Assembly (NCBI RefSeq): GCF_900199205.1
Contig: NZ_OBMJ01000001.1
Location: 2,421,001 to 2,485,000 of the forward strand
DNA: 64,000 nucleotides
DNA from: Streptomyces sp. 1331.2
GTDB taxonomy: Bacteria; Actinomycetota; Actinomycetes; Streptomycetales; Streptomycetaceae
Direction of reading: 5' to 3'
Below are positions 18,577-27,129 of the stretch, piece after piece. Made by a program: the position numbers and the translations under genes. Below the pieces are notes generated by a model. It did not search any database and was not told the DNA's origin. It saw only the letters and a program-made list of their open reading frames with translations. Each line of letters begins with the position of its first letter. Position 1 is the stretch's first letter.

Positions 18577-19269
18577 ATGGACAACCTGTTCGGCGAACTT
18601 CGACTGGGGCACCTGCGGCTGACACCGCTGGGCGCGCGCCGCCGCACCAAGGTCACCGCGTCCCAGGCCGCCGCGGAGTACACCGGCCGCTGGGGCTGGG
18701 CGGTCGCCACCGGCGACCCGGCCACCGACACTCCGGTCACCGGCGCCACCGCCCCGACCCGCTGTCCCTGCGGCTCCGCCCGCTGCGCCGCGCCCGGCCT
18801 GCACCCCGTGCCGGGCACCGAGGGCCGCGGCCGCGCCGCCCGCGCCGAGAGCTCGGTGCTCTTCCCCACCGGCCGCGCCTTCGACGTCCTGGACGTCCCC
18901 GAGCAGGCCGGCCTGCAGGCGCTGGTCCGGCTGGAGCGGATGGGCACCCAGGTCGGTCCGGTGCTCGCCGCCCCCACCGGCCGGCTGCAGTTCCTGGTCG
19001 CCGCCGGCACCGCCCGCCGACTGCCCGACCTGCTCTACCGGATGGGCTGGGACGACGCCGCGCTCGACCTCATCTGCCACGGCGAGGGCAGCTACGTCGC
19101 CGCCCCTCCCACCGTCCTCGGCGGCCTCGGCCCGGTCCGCTGGCTGCGCCGCCCCACCCGCGACAACGCCGGCTGCCCGCCCGAGGCCCGGCTGCTGCTC
19201 GGCACCCTCGCCTACGCCTGCCACCGCGGCCGCGAGCGCACCGCCGAACCGGCCTGGATCGCCTCGTAA
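18577..19269 (+). CDS. Bifunctional DNA primase/polymerase-like protein
   Basis: 230-residue protein resembling the stand-alone Prim-Pol N-terminal domain proteins common in actinobacteria. Features: TASQAAAEYTGRWGWAVATGD near the N-terminus, a Cys-containing segment RCPCGSARCAAPGLHPVPG that fits the domain, and LRRPTRDNAGCPPEARLLLG near the end. Catalytic acidic residues cannot be assigned confidently and the GxxGxG-helicase half is absent, so polymerase activity is unproven. The ATG at 18577 follows GGGGGAGGC. It is divergent from nsdA and converges on ftsY. Confidence 0.7.
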   Translation: MDNLFGELRLGHLRLTPLGARRRTKVTASQAAAEYTGRWGWAVATGDPATDTPVTGATAPTRCPCGSARCAAPGLHPVPGTEGRGRAARAESSVLFPTGRAFDVLDVPEQAGLQALVRLERMGTQVGPVLAAPTGRLQFLVAAGTARRLPDLLYRMGWDDAALDLICHGEGSYVAAPPTVLGGLGPVRWLRRPTRDNAGCPPEARLLLGTLAYACHRGRERTAEPAWIAS

Positions 19270-19289
19270 GAGCAGAGCCGGGCACGTGA

Positions 19290-19319
19290 AAGGGCCCGCC
19301 CCGAGCGGAGCGGACCCTT
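19290..19319. terminator. Bidirectional hairpin between convergent genes
   Basis: A 10-bp stem with one mismatch (AAGGGCCCGC / GCGGACCCTT) and a 10-base loop between the primase-like gene and ftsY. The A/T pairs at its base give a short T run in both directions. Confidence 0.7.
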
Positions 19320-19343
19320 CCGGCAGCAGGCGGGGGAACCCGG

Positions 19344-20570
19344 TCAGTCCCCGATCAGCGCGTCCACGAACGCACCCGGCTCGAACGGCGCCAGGTCGTC
19401 CGCACCCTCGCCCAGACCGATCAGCTTGACCGGCACGCCCAACTCGCGCTGGACCGCGACCACGATGCCGCCCTTGGCGGTGCCGTCCAGCTTGGTCAGC
19501 ACGATGCCGGTGATGTCGACCACCTCGGCGAACACCCGGGCCTGGATCAGGCCGTTCTGACCGGTGGTGGCGTCCAGCACCAGCAGCACCTCGTCCACCG
19601 GGCCGTGCTTCTCGACGACCCGCTTGACCTTGCCCAGCTCGTCCATCAGGCCGGTCTTGGTGTGCAGCCGGCCGGCGGTGTCGACCAGGACGGTGTCCAC
19701 GCCCTCGGCGATGCCCTCCTTGACCGCGTCGAAGGCGACCGAAGCCGGGTCACCGCCCTCCGGGCCGCGCACGGTGCGCGCACCGACCCGCTCGCCCCAG
19801 GTCTGCAGCTGGTCCGCGGCGGCGGCCCGGAAGGTGTCGGCGGCGCCGAGCACCACCGTACGGCCGTCGGCGACCAGGACCCGGGCCAGCTTGCCGGTGG
19901 TGGTGGTCTTGCCGACGCCGTTGACGCCGACGACCAGGACCACGGCCGGGCCCTCCTCGTGCTTGGTGGAGCGCACGGTGCGGTCGGCGTCCTTGCCGAC
20001 CAGCTCGACCAGCTCCTCGCGCAGCAGCGCGCGCAGCTCCGCGGGCGTACGGGTGCCGAGCACCTTCACCCGGGTGCGCAGCCGCTCGACCAGCTCCTGG
20101 GTGGGGGCGACGCCGACGTCGGCGGTGAGCAGGGTGTCCTCGATCTCCTCCCAGGTGTCCTCGTCCAGGTGCTCCCTGGAGAGCAGCGAGAGCAGGCCCT
20201 TGCCGAGCGAGTTCTGCGAGCGGGAGAGCCGCGAGCGCAGCCGGACCAGCCGGCCGGCGGTGGGCTCGGGCACCTCGATCGCCGGGGCCGCCTCGGCCTC
20301 GGCCGGCTCGACCTCGGGGGCCTCGACGACCTCGACGGCCTCGGGCTCCGCCGGGAGTTCCACCTCCTCGACGGTGCGGCGCGGCTCCTCGCGGGGCGGG
20401 GCGGCCTCCTCGCCGACCTGGGGTTCCTGCGGGGTGGGCTTCGGCGCCGTGATGACCGGCGCCTGCGACTTCGGGGGCAGCTGCTGGCGTCGTCTGCCGG
20501 AAACGACGAGGCCGGCGATCGCGCCGACGGCGACCACGGCGATGACTACGGCAAGGATCACGTATTCCAT
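19344..20570 (-). CDS. ftsY: Signal recognition particle receptor FtsY
   Basis: SRP receptor GTPase at the membrane that docks Ffh-ribosome complexes. The 408-residue protein starts with a membrane segment (MEYVILAVVIAVVAVGAIAG), then an acidic Glu/Pro/Val-rich linker to about residue 115, then NG domain: G1 VVGVNGVGKTTTTGKLA, DTAGRLHTK (G3), VLTKLDGTAKGG (G4) and LGEGADDLAPFEPGAFVDAL at the C-terminus. ATG at 20570 is chosen because it begins the membrane helix. It follows smc by 47 bases and is probably co-transcribed with it. Confidence 0.96.
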   Translation of the reverse strand: MEYVILAVVIAVVAVGAIAGLVVSGRRRQQLPPKSQAPVITAPKPTPQEPQVGEEAAPPREEPRRTVEEVELPAEPEAVEVVEAPEVEPAEAEAAPAIEVPEPTAGRLVRLRSRLSRSQNSLGKGLLSLLSREHLDEDTWEEIEDTLLTADVGVAPTQELVERLRTRVKVLGTRTPAELRALLREELVELVGKDADRTVRSTKHEEGPAVVLVVGVNGVGKTTTTGKLARVLVADGRTVVLGAADTFRAAAADQLQTWGERVGARTVRGPEGGDPASVAFDAVKEGIAEGVDTVLVDTAGRLHTKTGLMDELGKVKRVVEKHGPVDEVLLVLDATTGQNGLIQARVFAEVVDITGIVLTKLDGTAKGGIVVAVQRELGVPVKLIGLGEGADDLAPFEPGAFVDALIGD

Positions 20571-20617
20571 AACCCGTCCAGTATCCGTGACCGGCGCCCG
20601 GATGGACCGCACCGCGA

Positions 20618-23600
20618 CTACACGGATACCGCCGGGCGTCGTTCCCGGTGCTCTCCCGCAGCCTGGCGGCCGGGAGGTGCCTCCACGCGCAGCCGCTGGC
20701 TGATCACCTGCGAGATGCCGTCGCCCTTCATCGTCACGCCGTAGAGCGCGTCGGCGGACTCCATCGTGAGCTTCTGGTGCGTGATCACGATCAGCTGGGA
20801 GCTCTCCCGCAGCTCCTCCATGATCCCGATCAGCCGGCGCAGGTTGGTCTCGTCCAGCGCCGCCTCCACCTCGTCCATCACGTAGAACGGGCTGGGCCTG
20901 GCCTTGAAGATCGCCACCAGCAGCGCCACCGCGGTCAGCGAGCGCTCGCCGCCGGACAGCAGCGACAGCCGCTTGACCTTCTTGCCCGGCGGGCGCGCCT
21001 CCACCTCGACCCCGGTGGCGAGCATGTTCTCCGGGTCGGTCAGCACCAGCCGCCCCTCGCCGCCCGGGAAGAGCCGGGCGAAGACGCCCTCGAACTGGGC
21101 GGCGGTGTCGTGGTACGCCGCGGTGAACAGCTGCTCCACCCGCTGGTCCACGTCCCGGACGATGTCCAGCAGGTCCCGCCGGCTGCGCTTGAGGTCGTCC
21201 AGCTGCTCACCGAGGAAGGTGTGCCGCTCCTCCAGCGCGGTGAACTCCTCCAGCGCCAGCGGGTTGACCTTGCCGAGCTGCTGGTAGGCCTTCTCGGCGG
21301 CCTTCAGTCGCTTCTCCTGCTCGGCCCGCACGTACGGGTACGGCTCCCCCGGCTCCCCGCCCTCCTCCGGGGCGTCCGGCGGGACGGGCCGGTCCGGGCC
21401 GTACGAGGCGAGCAGTTCGCCGCCGTCGATGCCGAACTCCTCCAGCGCCCGGGCCTCCAGCTGTTCGATCCGCAGCCGCTTCTCGGCCCGCAGCACCTCG
21501 TCCCGGTGGCCGGCGTCGACCAGCTTGTCCAGCTCCTCCTTGAGCCCGCGGCCGTGCTCGCGGTGCTCGCGCAGCTCCTCCTCGCGCTCGGCGCGCGCCC
21601 GTTCGACGGCCGCCCGCCCGGCGTCCGCGCGGGCCAGCGACACCTCCAGGCAGGCCAGCAGCCCGCGGGCGCCCGCCGCGACGGCGTTCGCCACCTCGGC
21701 GTCGTGCTCGGCGCGCCGGCGGCGCTCGGCGGCACGAGCGCGTGCCTCGCGCTCGGCCCGGGCGGCCCGGTCCAGCTGGTCCGCCCGGCCGGCCAGCGCG
21801 CGGACCCGCTCCTCGTGGGTGCGCACCGCGAGCCGGGCCTCCAGCTCGGCCTGCCGGGCGGCGCTCGCCGCCCCGGCCAGCCGCTGCTGCTCTCCGCTGT
21901 CCGGCTCGTCCGCTCCTGCCTCCGCCGACTCCTCGGCCGCGGCCAGGCGTTCCGCCAGCTCCTCGGCGGTGGCCAGCAGCTCGGCCAGGCCCTGTTCGGC
22001 CCGGTCGGCCGCGGCCGACAGCCGTTCGGCCTCCCCGGCGGCGGCCCGGGCCTGGCCGCCGAGTCGGCCGAGTGCGCCCGCGACCTGGGCCCGCTCCTGC
22101 TCCGCCTGCCGCCGCCGTTCGGCGAGCCGCTCCACTTCGGCGGCCGACTCCCGGCGCAGTTCGGTGAGTTCGGCCAGCCGCTCGGCCGACTCGGCGCAGC
22201 GGAGGGTGAGTTCACCGATCGCCCGGGCCGTCTCGTCCACCGCGGCCTGGGTCTCCAGCAGGCTGGGTGCGCCGCCGGAGCCGCCGTGGGCGAAGCCGGC
22301 ACCCAGCCGGTCCCCGTCGGCGGTGACGGCGCACCACCCGGGGTGTCCGTCGACCAGCCGCAGCGCCGCGTCCAGGTCCGCCACCACGGCCACCCCGGAC
22401 AGCAGTTGCCGGGCGGCGGCCAGCAACTCGGCCGGGCCGTCGACCAGTTCGGCGGCCCAGCGGGCACCGTGCGGCAACTCACCGTCCGGGCACGGCACTT
22501 CGGCCACGCCACTGGCGATCAGCAGCGCGGCCCGGCCGGCTTCGTCCGCCCGCAGCAGCCGCAGCGCCTCGGCGGCGGCGGACGGCGAGTCCACCGCGAC
22601 GGCGTCGGCCGCCGCGCCGAGCGCCGCCGCCACCGGCACCTCGTACCCGGTCTCGATCCGCAGCAGCGCGGCTGCCGGGCCGAGCAGCCCGCCCAGCCGC
22701 CCGCCCGCGTCCAGCAGCGCGCCGGTGCCGTCCTTGCGGCGCAGTCCGAGGGAGAGCGCCTCGTGCCGTGCGGTGAGTGCGGCCCGTTCGCGCTCGGCGG
22801 CGCCGGCCGTGTCGCGGGCGGCGGCGAGGTCGCGTTCGACGGCGGCCAGCCGCTCGCGGGCCTCCTGGTGGCCGGCCTCGAACTGTTCGTCGTCCCCGGC
22901 CCGGCCGTCCACCTGCTGCCGGAGTTCGTCCAGCTCGCCCTGTGCGGCCTCGGCGCGCAGCAGGGCCTCGTCCCTGGCCTCGGCGAGCCGGCCGATCTCG
23001 GCCTGCGCCGAGGCGGCCCGGGACCGGGCGGCGGCGGCCTGCCCCTGGAGGCGGGCCAGGCCCTCCCGGCGGTCGGCGATGGCCCGGGCGGCGTCGCGCA
23101 GCCGGCGCTCCTCGGCGGCCAGCTCCCGTTCCAGCTCGCCCTTGCGCTCGACGGCCTCGGCGAGGGCGTACTGCGTCTCCTCCAGCGCCTCGGCGAGGGC
23201 GGCCTCCTCCTCGCGGACCCGTTCGGCCTCCCGTTCCAGCTCCTCCGGGTCGCGACCGCGCCGCTCCTCGGTCTGTCCGCCGGCGGCGGCGTGCCGGGCC
23301 CGGGCCTCGGCCAGCCCGATCGTGCCGCGGGTGCGCTCGGCGAGCGCGGAGAGCCGGTACCAGGTCTGCCGGGCGGTCTCCAGGCTCGGCCCGAGCTGCC
23401 CGACCTGTGCCTCCAGGAGCCGTTCGCGCTGCACCGCGCGGGCCAGCTCCTGTTCGACGGTGGTCCGGCGCAGCCGCAGCGCCAGCTCGTCCGCGACCTC
23501 GGCCTCGACGGCCCGGCGGAGCGTGTCGAGGTCGTCGGCGAGGATCCGCAGCCGGGCGTCGCGCAGTGCGGCCTGGATGCCGGCGGCCCGGCGGGCGATC

Positions 23601-24229
23601 CGGGCCTGTCGGCCGAGCGGGCCGAGTTGGCGGCGCAGCTCGGCCACCAGGTCCTGGACCCGGTTGAGGTTGGCCTGCATGGCGTCCAGCTTCCGCAGCG
23701 CCTTCTCCTTGCGCTTGCGGTGCTTGAGGACGCCGGCCGCCTCCTCGATGAAGGCGCGCCGGCCCATCGGATCGGCGTGCAGCACGGAGTCCAGCTGCCC
23801 CTGCCCGACGATGACGTGCATCTCGCGGCCGATGCCGGAGTCGGAGAGCAGTTCCTGGATGTCCAGCAGGCGGCAGGTCTCGCCGTTGAGCGCGTACTCG
23901 CTGCCGCCGTTGCGGAACATGGTCCGGGTGATGGTCACCTCGGCGTAGTCGATCGGCAGGGCGCCGTCGGCGTTGTCGATGGTGAGGCTGACCTCCGCGC
24001 GGCCGAGCGGGGCGCGCCCGCTGGTCCCGGCGAAGATGACGTCCTCCATCTTGCCGCCGCGCAGCGTCTTGGCCCCCTGCTCGCCCATCACCCAGGACAG
24101 CGCGTCCACCACGTTCGACTTGCCGGAGCCGTTCGGGCCGACGACGCAGGTGATGCCGGGCTCGAAGCGCAGGGTGGTGCTGGAGGCGAAGGACTTGAAC
24201 CCGCGCAGCGTCAGACTCTTCAGGTGCAC
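20618..24229 (-). CDS. smc: Chromosome partition protein SMC
   Basis: SMC ATPase that organises and segregates the chromosome with ScpA/ScpB. The 1203 residues follow the canonical plan: N-terminal head with Walker A GPNGSGKSN at 32-40 and the Q-loop (VIVGQGQLDSVLHADPMGRR), a long coiled coil rich in Glu, Ala, Arg and Leu, a hinge at roughly 510-660 containing Gly-rich turns (GLLGPAAALLRIETGYEVP, GAGFAHGGSGG), a second coiled coil, then the signature LSGGERSLTAVALLVAIF and Walker B PFYVMDEVEAALDE. The length is normal for actinobacteria. It probably forms a unit with ftsY. Confidence 0.97.
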   Translation of the reverse strand: MHLKSLTLRGFKSFASSTTLRFEPGITCVVGPNGSGKSNVVDALSWVMGEQGAKTLRGGKMEDVIFAGTSGRAPLGRAEVSLTIDNADGALPIDYAEVTITRTMFRNGGSEYALNGETCRLLDIQELLSDSGIGREMHVIVGQGQLDSVLHADPMGRRAFIEEAAGVLKHRKRKEKALRKLDAMQANLNRVQDLVAELRRQLGPLGRQARIARRAAGIQAALRDARLRILADDLDTLRRAVEAEVADELALRLRRTTVEQELARAVQRERLLEAQVGQLGPSLETARQTWYRLSALAERTRGTIGLAEARARHAAAGGQTEERRGRDPEELEREAERVREEEAALAEALEETQYALAEAVERKGELERELAAEERRLRDAARAIADRREGLARLQGQAAAARSRAASAQAEIGRLAEARDEALLRAEAAQGELDELRQQVDGRAGDDEQFEAGHQEARERLAAVERDLAAARDTAGAAERERAALTARHEALSLGLRRKDGTGALLDAGGRLGGLLGPAAALLRIETGYEVPVAAALGAAADAVAVDSPSAAAEALRLLRADEAGRAALLIASGVAEVPCPDGELPHGARWAAELVDGPAELLAAARQLLSGVAVVADLDAALRLVDGHPGWCAVTADGDRLGAGFAHGGSGGAPSLLETQAAVDETARAIGELTLRCAESAERLAELTELRRESAAEVERLAERRRQAEQERAQVAGALGRLGGQARAAAGEAERLSAAADRAEQGLAELLATAEELAERLAAAEESAEAGADEPDSGEQQRLAGAASAARQAELEARLAVRTHEERVRALAGRADQLDRAARAEREARARAAERRRRAEHDAEVANAVAAGARGLLACLEVSLARADAGRAAVERARAEREEELREHREHGRGLKEELDKLVDAGHRDEVLRAEKRLRIEQLEARALEEFGIDGGELLASYGPDRPVPPDAPEEGGEPGEPYPYVRAEQEKRLKAAEKAYQQLGKVNPLALEEFTALEERHTFLGEQLDDLKRSRRDLLDIVRDVDQRVEQLFTAAYHDTAAQFEGVFARLFPGGEGRLVLTDPENMLATGVEVEARPPGKKVKRLSLLSGGERSLTAVALLVAIFKARPSPFYVMDEVEAALDETNLRRLIGIMEELRESSQLIVITHQKLTMESADALYGVTMKGDGISQVISQRLRVEAPPGRQAAGEHRERRPAVSV

Positions 24230-24295
24230 GCGCCGGTCTCCTCATCGCTCGCCAGGGGCCCCAGCGTGCGACTGTAGCCGGACTCGGACACGACG

Positions 24296-24322
24296 AAGGG
24301 ACGCCACATCAGGGCGTCCCTT
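24296..24322 (-). terminator. Strong terminator after the 67-residue gene
   Basis: Perfect 10-bp stem (AAGGGACGCC / GGCGTCCCTT) with a 7-base loop, 67 bases past the stop of the small coiled-coil gene and upstream of smc. It separates these units. Confidence 0.75.
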
Positions 24323-24389
24323 GCAAGCTGCGTCCCTTTCGGGGCGGCTCAGTGCACAGCGGCGTCGATCTGCGAGGACCGGGCGGGAC

Positions 24390-24593
24390 TCAGGTGAGAG
24401 CCGGCTCCCGCTGATCCAGATCGATGCTGTTGAGCAGCGAGTGCTCGTCAGCGACAGCGGTGAGCGCGTCGTTCTCAGCCTGCATCCGAAGGAGCTCGGC
24501 TTCAAGCTCGTGGACGCGCTGCTGGAGCCGTCGCATCTCGGAGAGCATTCGCGGGTCGGGGCCGCCGACGTACCCGAGAAGCGCCTTTGCCAT
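24390..24593 (-). CDS. Small conserved coiled-coil protein, function unknown
   Basis: 67-residue protein. After MAKALLGYVGGPDPRMLSEM it has a heptad-like stretch (MRRLQQRVHELEAELLRMQ) that predicts one coiled-coil helix, then an acidic tail ending REPALT. A GGAGGA ribosome site lies about 9 bases before the ATG at 24593, which supports it as real, and from memory similar proteins occur at this place in other streptomycetes. It lies just upstream of smc on the same strand, but a strong hairpin between them argues against co-transcription. No function is known to me. Confidence 0.8.
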   Translation of the reverse strand: MAKALLGYVGGPDPRMLSEMRRLQQRVHELEAELLRMQAENDALTAVADEHSLLNSIDLDQREPALT

Positions 24594-25017
24594 GATGAAT
24601 GGTCCTCCACGCTGAGTGACAGAACCGGAATGGTTCGTGTCTAGGGGGAAGGGGGACGCACGCGCGGCGCGTCACCGGAAGTGCTGGCTGGGCACTACGG
24701 CACATCCACCGTGAGCTGGGCTCACGAGGGCATGCGCCTGCCGGGCGAACGCGGTCGTGTGCGCGGGCTTCCAGCGTCTCACCAAAGACGGAAAGGGTCA
24801 ACACGATCACCGCACGCTACCGCGGCCCTGTCACCTGCCTGGCGGTGTCGTCACGCCGGGGGCTCTTTGGGCGGGTCCACCACATGCTCGTGGATCATCG
24901 TTCGATGCGGAGTCAACCACGAGTCTGCCCGGATGGCAACCTCGTGACACCGACCGTTCCGGATCTTTTCGCGACGGGTCCAGCGAGGGGGCGGTCGGTG
25001 TGCCCGGGGGCGGCGGC
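24594..25017. other. Intergenic region between acyP and the small coiled-coil gene
   Basis: 424 bases. Open frames here lack family features. It should carry the promoter of the 67-residue gene. No clear promoter, terminator or repeat was identified beyond short chance inverted repeats. Confidence 0.55.
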
Positions 25018-25317
25018 TCAGCGGATCTCGAAACCCTCGTAACCAGGGCCGACGGCCGTCCAGATCTCGGTCACGCCGGTGACGTTCCCGGGGGTGTCCG
25101 GGCCGCGCAGCAGGGCCAGCAGCTGCTCGCAGTCGGCCGCGAGCCCCTCGGCCACCACCTGCACCCGCCCGTCGCCGAGGTTGCTCGCGTAGCCGGTCAG
25201 GCCGGTCTCCAGCGCCCGTGCCCTGGTCCACCAGCGGAACCCGACCTGCTGGACCTTCCCCCGGACCCAGGCGGTGACCCGGACCGGTTCCTCACTGTGG
25301 GCGTCGCGACCGTGCAT
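25018..25317 (-). CDS. acyP: Acylphosphatase
   Basis: Small enzyme (99 residues) that hydrolyses acyl phosphates. The family motif region reads [19 protein letters not shown], with the catalytic Arg (FR) kept and the later Asn in [17 protein letters not shown] also kept. The usual Gly of the VQGV loop is Gln here (VQQV), which is unusual because this loop cradles the phosphate. The ATG at 25317 gives a slightly long acidic N-terminus. It stands between the TPM-domain gene and the small coiled-coil gene on the same strand. Confidence 0.88.
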   Translation of the reverse strand: MHGRDAHSEEPVRVTAWVRGKVQQVGFRWWTRARALETGLTGYASNLGDGRVQVVAEGLAADCEQLLALLRGPDTPGNVTGVTEIWTAVGPGYEGFEIR

Positions 25318-25424
25318 GCCCCGACCCTAGCCGCCCGCCCGCCCGCACGCCCGCACGGGAGCGGCCCCGCCGGAAGGACCGGCGGGGCCGCGTGGAGTCG
25401 TGCCCGGGTCTGCGGGTCGGTCGG

Positions 25425-26783
25425 TTACCAGTCCCCGCCGCCGAAGTCCCCGCCGCCACCGAAGTCGCCGCCGGAGTCGCCGCTGCCGAAGCCGCCGAAG
25501 TCGCCGGCGTTGAAGTCGGCGCCGGTGTAGTCGCCGCCCTCGTACTGGTCCTGGTAGCCGTGGTGGCCGCCGTCCGTCATGGGCGCCGCGGCGTAGGCCG
25601 GGGTGCTCATCATCGAGCCGAGCATGGTGCCGACCAGCAGGCCCGGCAGCAGACCGCCGCCGAAGCCGCCGTAGTAGCCGCCCGCGTACGGGGCGTACGC
25701 CGGGCCGGCGTTCCAGTACGGCTGCGGGCCGTGGTCGGTGTCGACGGTACGGACGGCCGGGTCGAGGCCGGCCGCCACCCGGTCCGCGTCGGCCTGGCAG
25801 ACCGGGACGGAGCGGGCCGAGCCGCCGGCCGGGGCCCAGTCGACGTCCTTGACGGACGGGCCGTGGCGCGGGTCCATGAAGCACGGGGGACGCCGCTCGG
25901 GCAGCGGGCGCTTGTCCCGCCGGGCAGCCAGGGTGGCCAGCGCGAACCGGCCGTCCTCGATCGCCTCGGTGACCTGCTTGACGTCCTCGGGCCGCTTGGC
26001 CTCCTCCATGAGGCGCTTGGACTTCTCGTACGAGTCCAGGCCGTGGGTGTAGTCGGCGCGCTGGGCGTCGTCGGCGTCCGCGGCGCGCGGGTCGAAGTCG
26101 AGCCGGTCCAGCTCCTCGCCGAAGGCGGTGATGTCCTCGTCCACGACGCGGCGCAGCTGCTCCAGCTCGGCCCGGGCCTGCTCCTCCTTGCGCTTCTTGG
26201 CGCGGCGGAAGAGGAAGAAGACGCCGGCGCCGGCCAGGACCACCAGGACGACCGGGATGACCACCCAGGCGATCGAGGTGCTGTGGTTGACGCCCTGGCC
26301 CTTGGCCTGCGGGGCGGCCTGGTCGACGAAGTCGTTCAGGGTGGCGTCGATGTCGCCGTTGTGGGCCCGGAGGACGGCGCCGGAGATCCGGGTGGCGGCA
26401 CCGGCCGCCATCGCGCCCCGGTCCGCGTCGGCCCGGAACGCGTTGCCGCGCCAGACCGCGTAGACCCCGTCGACGCCGACCAGGGTCCGCAGGTCCTTGA
26501 AGACGGTGTCCTTGTTGTAGGCCGGCGAGTCCGGGACGACCGCGATGAAGATCGGCTTGTCGGCCTTGTCGATCTTCTTGGTCAGGGCGTCGGCCTGGGC
26601 CTGGCTGAAGCGGTCGGTCATCGCCGGGTCGACGTAGACCTTGCCCTTCTTCAGGGTGGCGGCGGCGTCGCTCAGACCGCCGGCGGCCGAGGCCGCCGGT
26701 GCCAGCAGGAGCAGCAGCCCGAGCAGCGCCGCCACCAGGGCAAGTGGCCCGGCGCCCCGGGAACGTCGTGCAAGGGTTCTCAT
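25425..26783 (-). CDS. TPM-domain membrane protein with glycine-rich C-terminus
   Basis: 452 residues. N-terminal signal peptide (about 1-34, GPLALVAALLGLLLLLAPAASA), an extracytoplasmic TPM-like domain, a transmembrane helix (WVVIPVVLVVLAGAGVFFLF) followed by basic RRAKKRKEEQARAE, a helical cytosolic region, and a Gly/Asp/Phe-rich tail ending GGDFGGGDW. TPM proteins have been linked to photosystem repair in plants and to membrane functions in bacteria, but the role here is unknown. Hydrophobic and Gly stretches near residue 380 (GGYYGGFGGGLLPGLLVG) may be membrane-associated. It is divergent from the DMT-like gene. Confidence 0.8.
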   Translation of the reverse strand: MRTLARRSRGAGPLALVAALLGLLLLLAPAASAAGGLSDAAATLKKGKVYVDPAMTDRFSQAQADALTKKIDKADKPIFIAVVPDSPAYNKDTVFKDLRTLVGVDGVYAVWRGNAFRADADRGAMAAGAATRISGAVLRAHNGDIDATLNDFVDQAAPQAKGQGVNHSTSIAWVVIPVVLVVLAGAGVFFLFRRAKKRKEEQARAELEQLRRVVDEDITAFGEELDRLDFDPRAADADDAQRADYTHGLDSYEKSKRLMEEAKRPEDVKQVTEAIEDGRFALATLAARRDKRPLPERRPPCFMDPRHGPSVKDVDWAPAGGSARSVPVCQADADRVAAGLDPAVRTVDTDHGPQPYWNAGPAYAPYAGGYYGGFGGGLLPGLLVGTMLGSMMSTPAYAAAPMTDGGHHGYQDQYEGGDYTGADFNAGDFGGFGSGDSGGDFGGGGDFGGGDW

Positions 26784-27129
26784 GCCCCCGACGCTACCGC
26801 GAGCGGCGTCGGAGCACGCCATACCCTTCGCATACTGGTGGTGGCAAGACTCCCCGCCGTCCGCCGGGGCCGCTCCCCTTCTCGGGGATGATGTTTCCCC
26901 CAGCCGCCCCCGAATCGGGTCGGGCAGGGGAACCGCGGGGTCTGCCCGGACGTACGTCCCGGCGGGCCCGGCCCGATTCCCGGAGCACCCCCGGGCGCTC
27001 CCGGGCGCTCTCGGGCGCTCTCGGGCGCTGCGGGGGACGTCCCGACCGTACCGCGCGAACGGGCACCGCAGTCCTGGACCGCCGGTCCCCTTACCCTTTC
27101 TTGACCCAACTCCCGATCGGAGCTCCCCG
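26784..27129. other. Divergent promoter region between TPM and DMT-like genes
   Basis: 346 bases without a supported gene, expected to hold two outward promoters. It contains a 10-bp tandem repeat (26991-27030), placed in the leader of the plus-strand gene. Confidence 0.55.
26991..27030. repeat. 10-bp tandem repeat (CCGGGCGCTC)
   Basis: Four head-to-tail 10-bp units (CCGGGCGCTC twice, TCGGGCGCTC, TCGGGCGCTG), 100-140 bases upstream of the DMT-like gene. Like the rimM leader repeat it has a 10-bp period. Confidence 0.85.

Noticed and set aside
20648..24277. 1209-codon open frame on the plus strand opposite smc
   Set aside because: High-GC antisense shadow: composition dominated by Gly, Leu, Arg and Gln with no family features, while the minus strand encodes a complete SMC.
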